Assembly: GCF_030272615.1 (NCBI RefSeq)
Contig: NC_081413.1
Span: forward strand, 141,331,872 to 141,395,871
DNA: 64,000 nucleotides
DNA from: Cryptomeria japonica
Taxonomy: Eukaryota > Streptophyta > Pinopsida > Cupressales > Cupressaceae
Direction of reading: 5' to 3'
In this document: piece after piece, positions 13,034 through 24,117 of the stretch
How positions within the stretch are numbered: position 1 is the first letter of the stretch
How the letters are laid out: each line of letters opens with the position of its first letter
Program-made: the position numbers and the translations under genes
Notes under the pieces: model-generated
The model's input: the letters and a program-made list of their open reading frames with translations, nothing else
Database searches by the model: none
Told to the model about the DNA's origin: nothing

Positions 13034-13168
13034 ACCGGATATCGGTTTTTTATAAAATCACGCAGCCTGTGAGTTAAAAATGACTCACAGGCTGTCACTA
13101 TCGAAATATATTTGTCTCAAAAAATCGGATATCCGATTTTATCGGATGTTCAATTTTTATACTTAAAA
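13034..13168. promoter_or_regulatory. Palindrome cluster upstream of left B gene
   Basis: Three inverted structures: CCGGATATCGG near 13035; a perfect 12-bp stem CAGCCTGTGAGT / ACTCACAGGCTG at 13063-13074 and 13083-13094 with an 8-nt loop; and a perfect 20-bp palindrome AAAATCGGATATCCGATTTT at 13121-13140. The sequence after it repeats a block found upstream of the T gene (near 3951). I infer a promoter or terminal region of the element. Confidence 0.5.
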
Positions 13169-13171
13169 TAT

Positions 13172-13682
13172 TTTAAAATAACATATGTAATATAATAATA
13201 TATTATATCATATATTATTATATTATATAATATGTATTGTATTATATTATAAAATATAATTATATATTATATAATATATAATATAATATAATAATATATT
13301 ATATAATACGTATTATATAATATATAATATAATATTATATTATATATTATATAATATATATAATATAATAATATGTATTATAATATAATAATATATTATA
13401 TAATATATTATTATATTATAATATAGTATAATAATATATTATATAATATATATAATATAATATATTATTATATTATATAATACGTATTGTATTATATTAT
13501 AAAATATAATTATATATTATATAATATATAATATAATATAATAATATATTATATAATACACATTATATAATATATAATATTATATTATACTATATATAAT
13601 ATATAATATATTATTATATATAATATAATATACATTATATATATATATTATTATATAATATAATAATATATTATATAATATA
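13172..13682. repeat. AT-rich (TATAATA)n tract
   Basis: Low-complexity TA/TATAAT sequence of about 500 bp. The same composition resumes at 15019-15048 and 16500-16622, so the tract was probably continuous before the LINE and the solo LTR inserted into it. Confidence 0.95.
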
Positions 13683-15018
13683 GCTAGAGCCTTTGCTTGG
13701 TTGGCAGTCTAGGACAGAGTCCTTACAGGTATGAGACTAGACAGGCTTGGTATTACTGATGTTTCCCATTGTGTCCTTTGTAACAAAAATTTAGAATCTT
13801 CTTCACACCTGTTCCTACATTGTGATTATGCTTATGAATGTTGGCAGTGGTTGTTTGAGAAGTTAAATATATCCTTTGTTTTTGGTAAGGATCTCATTTC
13901 CCATTTCAGATCTTGGCCCTTTATGTTTGCCTCGTCTTTTTATGCATGCCTTTGGATCATATCTCCATCTATTGTGATTTGGAATGTTTGGCTAGAGAGA
14001 AACAACAAGATATTTAAAAAAACAAGGTCTCCTGTGTCTGAGGTTCTATTAAAAATTGAGTCTTCAATCTCTGAGGTTGCTTTGTCATTTATTTATAAGA
14101 ATTTGGAAAATCTTACTTCTTTTTTGCACTGGGATAGTAGAGTTACTAGAGTTTGGAAGATGTTGTCAATTTTACCCTCTCATGGTTCAATTTTTTTAAA
14201 AAATGATGCAATAGGTAAGAGATGCTCTGCTAGATGGAAACCTCCTTCGCAGGGGCAATTTAAACTGAATTTTGATGGGGCCTCTCGTGGTAACCCTGGG
14301 CTGGCTGGGGTAGGCATGGTAATTTATGATCACAATGCAAATTTTATTCGAGCTAATTGTCATGCTATTGGTTTTAAAACTAACAATTATGCAGAATTTC
14401 ATGCTTTGTCTTTTGGATTGGATATGGCAATCTCTTTGGGAATTAAGGACTTAATAATTGAAGGTGATTCTATGGTGATTATTCAATGTGTTATGAAAAA
14501 GAAATCGAATTGTTGGAATTTGTAGTATATGCTTGATCCCATTTTACGAAAATTAGAATTGTTTGAATCTTTCTTGGTATCCCATTGATACAGAGAAGTT
14601 AATAAGATTGCAGATCATTTGACAAATTTAGCCATTGATAGCAATGCTAATCAGCAAGAGGTGGGTTTTGAGGAAATTCCTTCTTGGGTATGGGAAGGTT
14701 TGTAGCAATAGTTATATGATTTTCTTGAGTAATGTTGACGTAAAATTTTACGATGATAATTATTCCCGCTTTCCCCTTTCATTTCAAGTATTCATGTTCG
14801 TTGTCTAGAGGAGAGTTCGAGCTCATGGTATTTGATACAATAGTGTTTTTCCAAAGGTTTTCTGATACTTTCTTTTTTGGCAGGAAGGTTTTTGGCTCAT
14901 GGGATTTAGCATAGGGCTTTGGAAAATTTTGTCTTCTTCCATTGGTAGCAACTGTGGAGTCTACATTTGAAAATTATCCATAATTTATTGGAATAATCCA
15001 TTTTTATTGAAAAAAAAA
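13683..15018 (+). mobile_element. 5'-truncated LINE (non-LTR retrotransposon)
   Basis: Contains the 3' part of a LINE ORF2 (zinc-knuckle plus RNase H), a 3' UTR, and an A-rich tail at about 15009-15017. A candidate 12-bp target duplication TTATATAATATA flanks it (13671-13682 and 15019-15030), but the AT-rich context weakens that evidence. The 3' end carries a TGGAATAATCCA stem just before TTTTTATTGAAAA. A second copy of this 3' end lies at 21255-21570 on the minus strand. Confidence 0.85.
13731..14708 (+). pseudogene. LINE ORF2 C-terminal fragment: zf-RVT and RNase H
   Basis: Begins inside the reverse-transcriptase zinc-binding domain (CVLCN..ESSSHLFLHCDYAYECW, a CCHC-type set) and continues into an RNase H domain. 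Visible RNase H residues are the Asp of NFDGASRGNPG, the Glu of YAEFHAL, the Asp of EGDS and a late Asp in NKIADHLTN. The frame is open to the TAG at 14523, then continues with further stops to about 14708. The reverse transcriptase and endonuclease are missing, so it is a dead 5'-truncated copy. Confidence 0.85.
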
Positions 15019-15048
15019 TTATATAATATAATAATATAATAATATATT

Positions 15049-16499
15049 TGTAGACGTATAAAAATGACCATATTCCTAAATGAATATTTTATGTTTATTT
15101 TTCTATTTAATTAAATCTAATTTAATTAAATTACCCACATTCCTCTATTTAATTAAGTAAATTACTCAATTAAATTCACTATACCCATTTAATGAATAAA
15201 TCATTTTATTCAATTAAATCCCCCCTATCCACTTTTAATTAAATTCAAATTTAATTAAATAGTTATCCTAGATTAAATAAATCTAATTTATTTAATTTCC
15301 CCAAATTGCAACCAAATTGAATTAAATTAACTTTATTTCAAATAAAATCCTATTATCCCTCCATCCACTTACAAAATCCTATATCTCCCACTTGCCTTCC
15401 TAAACCCCTTCCTAAACCCCTTCCTAATTCTTCTAGACTCTTCTAATCGCTTCTACTTAGCCTAACCCATCTTCGAAACTTTGTCACATCCCTAAGAAAG
15501 GGGAGGTCACTTCTCAAAACCTTAAAGTCTTTGATAACCATTAAAGGCTTCAAGTCTTCAACCACTTAATTTTCCAAAGTCTCCCAAACCATTAATGGTT
15601 AATTCAACCCTCTTACATGGTTAGAGACTTTTTGCCTAACTTAACCTTCATCCAACCCAAGGGTCTCATCAAGCCTTTAATGCTTTGACCATGATTATTT
15701 CTTAATCATTTGCACAAGAGTTTATCCTTGGATTAACTCTTAAATCCAGTGGGTAAGCCTAACTTAAGCTTAACCCTTATCTCTAGATGACCATGAGGTC
15801 TTCTCAGGCATTTAATGTCTCCAACCCCTTCTCTCAACCCAACCCTGGGTTGACATTTGTCATCATTTTATTGGTGCAAATTGCAAACATGGATTCCCAA
15901 CTTTCAAACTCAACCCTTGATCAACCCTTTCAATCCTGACCATCCATTGCCCTATTTTTTCTATAAATAGAGCTCTCATTCCTCCATTTTGATATCAATC
16001 CAAGTTTGTAGTATCATACTTATGCTCAAATACATTCAAGCTTTCATTTCATATATGCTCATCATTTAGCCCCTCTTTTAACTAGGAATTAGTCTAAATA
16101 TGCATGTTTAGAATACTTTCTATTATCATTAGCTTAAATCATTGAACTAATATAGTATGCTAGGATAGTTTGTTTACTAACCTTGTCATCTTATAGTTAG
16201 TTTATTGCATTTGTAGCATCATGCATAGCTTAGGATGCATCTCATATTAAATCAACAAAAAACATCCCTCGTTCTTGCATTTGCCATCCCTAAACCATTT
16301 TGCTCAGTGATCTGAGAGCAAAAACGTTGGTTTGAGGGACCATGTAAGATAGAGAACCATGGGACCAACCTTGGGAAGCCGAGTGATACTCCATTACTCT
16401 ATAGCTTGCACCAAGAAGTCCTGTGGGTGTGTGAACAAGGCTCCATAGAACTCCATTTTTCATATTTTGAGTTCTATCGACCTGCTTTTCCCACATACA
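15049..16499 (+). mobile_element. Probable solo LTR of a Ty3/Gypsy-like element
   Basis: Starts TGTAGACGTATAAAAATGAC and ends CCCACATACA, so it has TG...CA ends. Candidate 5-bp duplications ATATT lie at 15044-15048 and 16500-16504. The start resembles the 5' LTR at 31610 (TGTAGACACC). A TATA-like CTATAAATAGAG lies near 15961, as expected for an LTR promoter. No internal coding region is attached. The AT-rich flank makes the target duplication only moderate evidence. Confidence 0.65.
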
Positions 16500-16665
16500 A
16501 TATTATATATAATATATATAATATAATATATTATTATATTATTATATTATATAATTATATAATATATTATTACATTATATATATATATATTATATATTAT
16601 ATAATATGTAATATATAATATATTTTTTAATTTAAAATTACAAATAAAAATCGGATATCCGATTT
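16500..16665. repeat. AT-rich tract ending in GGATATCC palindrome
   Basis: TA-rich tract to about 16622, then AAAAATCGGATATCCGATTT at 16646-16665, sharing the palindromic core seen at 3858 and 13121. This may mark the true outer end of the left two-gene element. Confidence 0.6.
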
Positions 16666-17275
16666 GCATTGGTAATTGCCATGCCAAGGTGTACTGACAT
16701 CCAGGCCAAGCAAAAAGTCAACACTGATTTTCGTGTTTTTAGGCAAGTGAAGAAGGCTATTTTTTTCACATGGCCACTTTTTGGCCCCCATGATCCTGCA
16801 CTAACCCATAAGCTAATCCTCTCTTCCTATTTGAAATGGAAAGGAATTGACTAAATTATGTAGTGCAAAAGTGACAAAGAACTGATTATAACTTGAGATT
16901 AGAGTATGGGATGAAGCTGTGCACCTGGATCTGGCAGTAATAAGTCAAGACGAAACCACTCTGCGAATTTGAGGAAAAGTTGCCTGAACTGTGGTGGGAA
17001 TGTACATGGTCCTCCGAAAAATCCGCAAAATGAAAAGGGTTTTTTCGCCTCTGTAAATGGAGCCCAAATCCAAAAGTATAGCTACACACCTGCAACCTAC
17101 ACACAAAAAAGAGAGGAAAATGGGTTGGGATTGGGGGTTTGCCTTCAGGTCAAACCCCAGTTTTGGAATTAACCAAGTAATGAAAGAAAGTACTTGCAAG
17201 TAGATGTAAATGAAAGACTGGAATGTAAATCTGTTAGCATTTTCACAAAGGGAGATTGTTGGCATTTCAGTAAGT
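16666..17275. other. No gene recognised
   Basis: Small overlapping frames occur on both strands, up to about 106 codons (17265-16945 minus), but I recognise no domain and no clear gene structure. Confidence 0.4.
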
Positions 17276-18760
17276 TTGTTGGTATGAGGATATTGAGAAG
17301 GTTGTTGGAGATTGACGATATAATTGATAAAGGATGATTACTATCTTAATAATATTATTTTGTCATTGATGTCAAACAATTGATTTTCTGATTCAGTATG
17401 ATGTTGCCATATCTTAAAGAGTATATTTTGATGAGTATAAATATGTCGGTATGTGACACAGAATGAATGTAAAACTGAAGGGGAGTAATAAGTTATTCAA
17501 TGGGCAACTATTACCGAGTTAGATAGTAATGAGATCTTGTTGTTTTGATTGTTTTGATATCCTATATATGAGTATTCGAAGATTGAACAAGAAGGAGAAA
17601 AGATTTCAAGCTATAGAATTAGTTAAGGTTTGATACTATTCTATGTTACCGAGCAAGATGCTAGTCGGTAAACCCTAAGGTTATCGCTATCGGTTAAAGA
17701 AGGTGGAATATCTACCGAGTGAGGTTCAATATTTACCGAGTAATAACTAAGTAATAACAGAATGCATTGGATGGATAAAAGCATTATTAAATGAAAGATG
17801 CCAATGAGCTGGAGATGTATAGATGATTGTTATGTCGTGCAAAAAATTTGTTGAGGATCTACGACAACGAAAATACAAGAGATAGATCTACAACGCAGAT
17901 TGAACGGTCATAACCTAGCACAAGTTCCAAGGAAGGAATACAGGTTCCAAGACGAGATAAAACATTTTCAGATCGAAGGATATAATGAACCTAGTCATGT
18001 TTGAAGATCTGATGGCTAAGATTGATCATGGGAAATGTGATCAAGGAGATTAAGCGGTTAGGAATTGTTCATAAATAAGAAATTATTGATGAACAATGTA
18101 TGCAGGCAAATAGAAGAACAGTGATACTACAATAGTGATCACCAAGCATAGAAGACTAAATATCTGATTGGAGAACAGATTGAGAAGCCCAGTAAGGAGC
18201 AAGATAAGTCTTATGACAAGATTATTTTGAGCACATAGAGTCTGCTTTAGCATTTCAGATGTGAAGTTGCAGATATATTTTATATTGTTATTTATTTTGT
18301 AAGTGACAAGAAATCTCTTACCCGAGTGGACCTAACAGTCTTATTTGTAAGTCCTCTAGCAAGGTAACATTCTGAATGAGTGTTTGAAATCCTTTAACAA
18401 GGTCACTTCTAACAAAGTGCAAGACTCTAACAAGTCTGAGGGAAATCCCTTAACCGGGTCACATCTAGCAATGTGTTTATGTAATCTGTAACAAGATTGG
18501 CTTTTAACTGAGCATACTCTAGAAGGGTATATTTCTTAGTGGGTCCGAAATCCCACAATGGTTTTTTCCCTATTTGGGTTTCCACGTTAAATCTGGTGTT
18601 AAATGTGTTATGATGTCTTAAGTGTATCTGTTTATGAGTTTGAATGATTTACAGTCATAGTTGCATATCAGTAAAGGCTACCTAGATTGAATCTGATAAA
18701 TATATTGCACAGTGAGTTTTTATGATTCACCCCCCTCTCATCTTAACTAAAAAGATCACC
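17276..18760 (+). mobile_element. LTR-like fragment, Copia-type appearance
   Basis: Non-coding. It starts near TGTTGGTATGAGGATATTGA and contains GTCATTGATGTCAAACAATT. It ends with ATTCACCCCCCTCTCATC, a phrase commonly seen near the 3' end of plant Copia LTRs. Motifs such as TACCGAGT repeat inside. No partner LTR or coding region is attached. A related sequence in the opposite orientation lies at about 29635-30850. The family call is inference. Confidence 0.45.
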
Positions 18761-19479
18761 TCAAGGGAGGTTGTGATAGCAATGTTGATAGAAAATCTTG
18801 TGTGGAATTGAATGTTGGAATAAATCTCCTCTTGAATGTTTGAATCCTTGACTTGAGATGCTCAATGCTTGAATGCTTGAATGCTCTTGAACGCTTGACC
18901 ACAAATTTTCACCTTATTGAACTTATGAAAATGAGAGGGAAAATGCCACTTAAATACATGTCAATTAGGATTAATGAAACTGATTTTTGTCACAGGCTGA
19001 CATCGGGGAAGTTTTCTCGTTCATTGCACAACCTACAATGCTTGCTTAGGAAAGGTCCTGCCCCAAAATAGGGTAGGGACAGGGGTGCCACGCCCCTGTC
19101 ATGGGAGGATAGGGGTGCCATGCCCTTGTCCTACCCCTTTCTCCAGGGAAGAGTGTAGACAGGGTGGTGTAGAGGCCAAGGGAGAAGCAGATTCCGAGGG
19201 TTGAGCAGTCTCTAGTCTCCGATCAGGCTATGGGATTCGATCTTGCATACGTGAGGACCCTAATGTGGTCAAAAAATTGCTAGGGTCACAATTTTATGAC
19301 ACTACAATAGCTAAAACACTTCAAGGGCATTTACTCTCCCAGAAATGGTTGTCCACATTCTCTACCTCTCAAGCTTTCCCTTCCTCTAAAGTCAACCATC
19401 TCATTCTTACCTTCTAACTCTTCACTCATGGTAGGTTCTAAGGAAACCTCTTTCCTTTTGGTTTGATAGCCTTCACCTT
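18761..19479. other. Unassigned repeat debris with short duplication
   Basis: No supported gene. GGGGTGCCACGCCCCTGTC and GGGGTGCCATGCCCTTGTCC (19083-19130) are a near-tandem, self-complementary duplication. TGAATGCTTGAATGCTC-type repeats occur near 18865. Confidence 0.4.
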
Positions 19480-20240
19480 TTTTTTTCTGATTTGTTTCTC
19501 CTTAGCATTCAAGGAATATTTATATGTTTCATCTAGAGTAGGAACTTTTACCAATGCAAGTTCATCTTATAGTTGAAATTTGAGTCCATTCACATATCAA
19601 GCTACCACTTGTCCTTCACCTTCTTGGATATTCGATCAAATTTGAAGCCTCACAAACTATACAATATAAATTTGCATTTATTGATCCATTTTTTAAAATT
19701 TTAAAAAGTTTGAAATATTATTTGTTGGTAATCTGAGGGAAAAAAACAGGCTTTCAGATGTTTCAACATCTTAGGCCAAAGTCAAATTTTATCTTTTCCC
19801 TGTCTTCTTTCTCAAACTCTAAACATTTTACCACCATAGGGCTTCATGCGACTTCAACCTGGGAGCAATGATCTTTACTCTTTTTCGATCGTCTTCATCT
19901 ATTGCATCTCAAAGTAATTCTCTAATTCTTGAACCCAATCTAAAAATGCATCTGGGTTGAGCTCACCTTTAAAATTAGAAATATCAACCTTTATGTTAGA
20001 ACACTTTTGTTAATGCCTCAATAAGCCTCTCCATAGGATTTGATATCCTAGTAGCATTCACTAAGTTTTTTGGTCCCTCTTTAAACTCATCCAATTTTAA
20101 TATTGCCTCTAGGATCTCTACTCTTCAAATAAATTCACTAATGTTCCTTTCAGGGCTTGGACTCCTCCTCTTTCACCCCCAATTGATGCAAATTCCCATC
20201 CGGGCCATTGCAGGTTGCTCTAATACTGAAATTGAAGAAG
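19480..20240 (-). pseudogene. Decayed Ty3/Gypsy gag, antisense
   Basis: On the minus strand the remains read as a retrotransposon gag: NPMERLIEALTKVF, then LNPDAFLDWVQELENYFE, then a segment like KMLKHLKACFFPQITNK and further gag-like residues. Stops and frameshifts are frequent. The layout matches the capsid region of Gypsy gag proteins. No pol is attached. It is an old fragment. Confidence 0.55.
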
Positions 20241-21254
20241 ATAAACAATTTTGTGCCTGCAAGTCAACTCTAACAGAGAACTAAAGAGCTAATTTTATAA
20301 ATATTGAGACAAAAAAGGAAGAGAATTCTCCCAATTGTTTTGATAAAACATACAAACAAACAACAAAATTTTGCATTGTATTTCAATTAATAAGAAATAA
20401 AAAAAATTCAAAAACCATGGTGAAGCTACTCATCTTTGTCTCATAATCTTTCATAACTCTCTCCTACAAAATCTTCACTCTAAAGCCAAAAAACCCAAAT
20501 AAATACCTAGACCTCCACCTCACCACCAACAACTCAAAATAGGACCGAAGAAACAAAAAACAAAAGGGAAATGACAACAATAGACCCAAAAAAGGATTAC
20601 TAAAGAAAGAATATCAGGAAATTGACAAAGATGTTAGTCTAGAGAATCATTCATTACATTAAGCATGTAGGGGAAGCATATCGATAGCCATTATTGCTAA
20701 CTTTGTGCACACACACACATCTTAAATGATACATTGGCTTTCGACGATTTTTATTGGTTATTTGTGTATGCGACTTAACTGCTTATAGCTATTCTTATGG
20801 CTTCAAAGAAGTAATATTGCATGTTGTGGGATCCATTATGTGCATAAGGGTCAAAAAGTTGTCAAATCAATGTGTCGCCCAGTACCTACTTCAATATGTT
20901 TGAATAACCATGCACTACAATGACTTCAAAAATTGCCAATACTTATGCACAAATGTCCTAGTAGTTGTGTGTTATGGGTACCAATAAAGTTTCACAACTC
21001 CTTCAATTAAATTCTACAAAATCTAACTATTGGGGGTACAAGTGGTTGGCTATTGATACATATGAAATTTATTGAAGGGCTTTTAGTTTATTTTTTGGGT
21101 TTCTTTAAAGTTAGTAATTGGAGAGTTGGGTGAACAAAGAGTGAATGGTAATTAAAACATGGGCAATAACTGGTGTTCTTCCCCTAGTGATAGATGTTAA
21201 TAGAAATGATGAAAATCACAAAAGAAAATATAATGTAATGGAAGGATGACAAAA
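20241..21254. other. No gene recognised
   Basis: AT-rich non-coding sequence; I see no coding region, RNA gene or clear repeat border here. Confidence 0.4.
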
Positions 21255-21570
21255 TGATTTTATTTTTTTTTTCAATAAAAGTGGATTATTCCACTAAACT
21301 TTTTTATTAATATTTTTTATTTTTTACACAAGATTCAAAGAGCATACCGGAGGAAAGAACCCTAGGAAGAAAACCTCTAGTCACAACTCATAAAATAAAC
21401 CTATAGTATCTAATGGATTAGTTTATGCACCCCACCCAAAACCACATACAAAATGCGGTCACAACACATATAATATCAGTTTTGCATAGAGCCCATATGA
21501 CAATTTGCCAAAAAAGCCCATTGGATAATTTTCAAATGTAGACTCCACAGTTGCTATTAATGGAAGAAGA
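21255..21570 (-). mobile_element. LINE 3' end, antisense
   Basis: Read on the minus strand this is CTTCTTCCATTAATAGCAAC, TGTGGAGTCTACATTTGAAA and, at the end, GTGGAATAATCCAC and TTTTATTG plus an A-rich tail. These match the 3' UTR and tail of the LINE at 13683-15018. No coding part remains. Confidence 0.75.
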
Positions 21571-24117
21571 CAATCAAATCATTGATAAATCCCTGAAAAC
21601 AACACAAAACAACTTTCAACATGTGAATACATTTGTCAAATGCCATAAGGCTCTTTGGACTTGAAAGTATAGGATCCACTTACTAAAGGACCATGATTTT
21701 AATCTTTTGTAACTTGAGGATAATCTTTGAATGACTATATTAATATGAAGTAAAATGATATTGTAAGAAGTCTATCTTCCAATATTAATGTGGTAAATTA
21801 TTGGGATTCATTTTATTTCAATAAATTATTAAAGTAGACGCTGGGAAATTTTATTATCAACATGTTTCTTTCAAAGAACTTGTCACAACTTTGTAGCCTC
21901 AAAGGGAAAATTCAACCAAGTAGACAATGCATAGTCTTATTAACGGATAAAACATTGATATTCACAAAACTCTTAAAGGAAGATGTAAAATATGAATGTA
22001 AGTAATATTGTAAAAAAAAATTGAAGACATGAAATAATAATTGTTATATATTTTGGTCTTCACGTTTGGTATCCATGGAATACCTTTATTTTTATATGTA
22101 TAGACCACTAGATTTCCATTAAAGTTTGAACTCAAAATAATGAAAAAATATATATATTTTGATATGTTATATCATTACTACCTTATTACATTAGGAAACA
22201 TATTATATGCATATGGGAAAACTATGTTTTGTCATTCTCTTTTCATCTCAAAATCTTGGATATTACATGATTCATACATAGACGTGTTATTATATAAGAA
22301 GATCCTTTATGATGCATGTTGTCAAAGGCCATTTTTCTAGTTAGGCTACATGTTGGTTGATGCTAACTTTTGAGTTTTATCTTAAATTCATCTCCCAAAA
22401 ATGTATGAAAGGACAAATGATCTTAATTAGTTATCTAATTTGTTTCCCCTTGATTATACATCTCTTGATACATCAAATTTCTCGATGAACATATCTTATG
22501 CATTGACAAATCCTCCACTTGGACCACCTTTTTAATGGTTTTAGATTTATGATTAGTTCCAGGGTAGGAGACCTTTATACATTCATTAGGTGACCTTATA
22601 CCACTATACTTTTAGCTTGATTTTTCATGTACTAAGAATGTGGCCAACACAGAGATATTAATTACTAGATTAAAAGCTTCAACCTCCCTCAAAGCCAAAT
22701 CTTCAATCTCTCTCAAAGCCAAATCTATCAATATATATGACAACTTTTAACTTGTGACCTAACACAAGGGAGCAAAAGTATCACAATATCATGAACTAGC
22801 ATTAAATTTACTAGATTTTTTTTTATTGCATACACCCTTAATCTTATCTCACAAAAAGACAATCAACATGTTGATTTTATGGCTAGCACTACTTCTTTAA
22901 CAAGCATGGGAGATGGAAATACTCAATTTACCTTGGTTTAACATAGATTTAATGAAATGCATTTCTTAGATCTAAAACATAAAAGAATCGTGCGATGTCA
23001 CAAGGACACACCAATAAAACATGGCTTAATGCACATCTAACGGTCTATCCTTTTTGGGAGATGACACCTCAACAAATATCATCCTAAAGTGAGATCACAT
23101 TTGATGATGTGGACTTGAAACCTTAACTATAAACAAAGACAGTCATCAAATAAACTTCTCTAAAAGATAAATGATGGTTTGAAATGCCTTTATGATTTTG
23201 AAAACACACAAAATAAAGATGTTCAACTATTACAGGAAGCGGTCCAGTTACCATGCATGTTCCAATTACCATTCATTGAATTTCGTGAATTAAAAGTCCA
23301 CTAAAAAATCATTTAGTGGGCCAATAGTCACCCATTGGTATACTTAATAGCTGGAAAAAAGTTAGTAAGTAGATCAATTGTGCAACTTTATTGGTAACAA
23401 TAGCACACTATCATTGGGCATTTGTGCATAAGTATTGGATCAATTCTGAAAAAAATTCAGTTCTCAAGATGAATGGTTAATGAGACAATAGTGAATAATA
23501 TGTATGAGATGACACTTTACAACAACCACTTTATGATCTTCGTGATCATAAAAATCCCATAACATTCATCCTTACTACCTATAAGCCAAAACAATAACTA
23601 TAAACAATTACATTATATATAAAAACAACTAAATTCCTCAAAATCTGATGTAGCTTAAAGAGCTATCCTATTTATCCACCATTTTCCTAAGGATGTTGGG
23701 GTACATGAGAGGTCGAAATTATGAATTTCAAATAAACGTTTGTTCCGTACTTTAAAAATGGCGCGGGGAAAGCACGTTGACTAGATTCTCTTCCATCCTC
23801 CTTCCTTGCATGTTACCTTCATTTGTCTCTATGTAGGTCGCTCAAATACTCTACGAAGCGTTGTGCGCAACTTTATGTTTCTTCCTCTCCAATCTTCTGA
23901 GTCGTCAGTATTATTCTCAAAGACTTTAAATTGTTCCAAATGACAAGCGCTTCTTGTGCGTAATTTCTAAGTTTCTTCCCCCTCAAGGAAACAAAAAAAG
24001 TTAAAATTTTAACCCTCATTTTTGAAATGGTTCGAAAGAATTGACAGTTCCCTGCAGTTGCTCCTTCAGTCTGCTATTTATCATCTCATCTGCTGTCAGT
24101 GGCAAAGCAATTTCACG
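21571..24117. other. Intergenic region upstream of the NLR gene
   Basis: No supported coding region. Mostly AT-rich sequence with small random frames. The last ~400 bp should hold the promoter and 5' UTR of the NLR. A W-box-like GTTGACT lies at about 23776, which would fit WRKY control of a defence gene, but one match is weak evidence. An upstream in-frame ATG at 24022 adds 32 residues with no RPW8 character. Confidence 0.4.

Noticed and set aside
13172-13682. Replication origin or matrix-attachment site in the AT-rich tract
   Set aside because: Only base composition supports this; it is better called low-complexity repeat.
3858-16665. GGATATCCGATTT copies as proven terminal inverted repeats
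   Set aside because: The core is palindromic, so orientation is ambiguous, and no target duplication could be set at these points.
16945-17265. 106-codon minus-strand frame as a gene
   Set aside because: No recognised domain, overlaps other frames on both strands, and no supporting exon structure.
24022-24117. Upstream ATG as the NLR start
   Set aside because: The added residues have no RPW8 similarity; MAELF at 24118 fits the family start.
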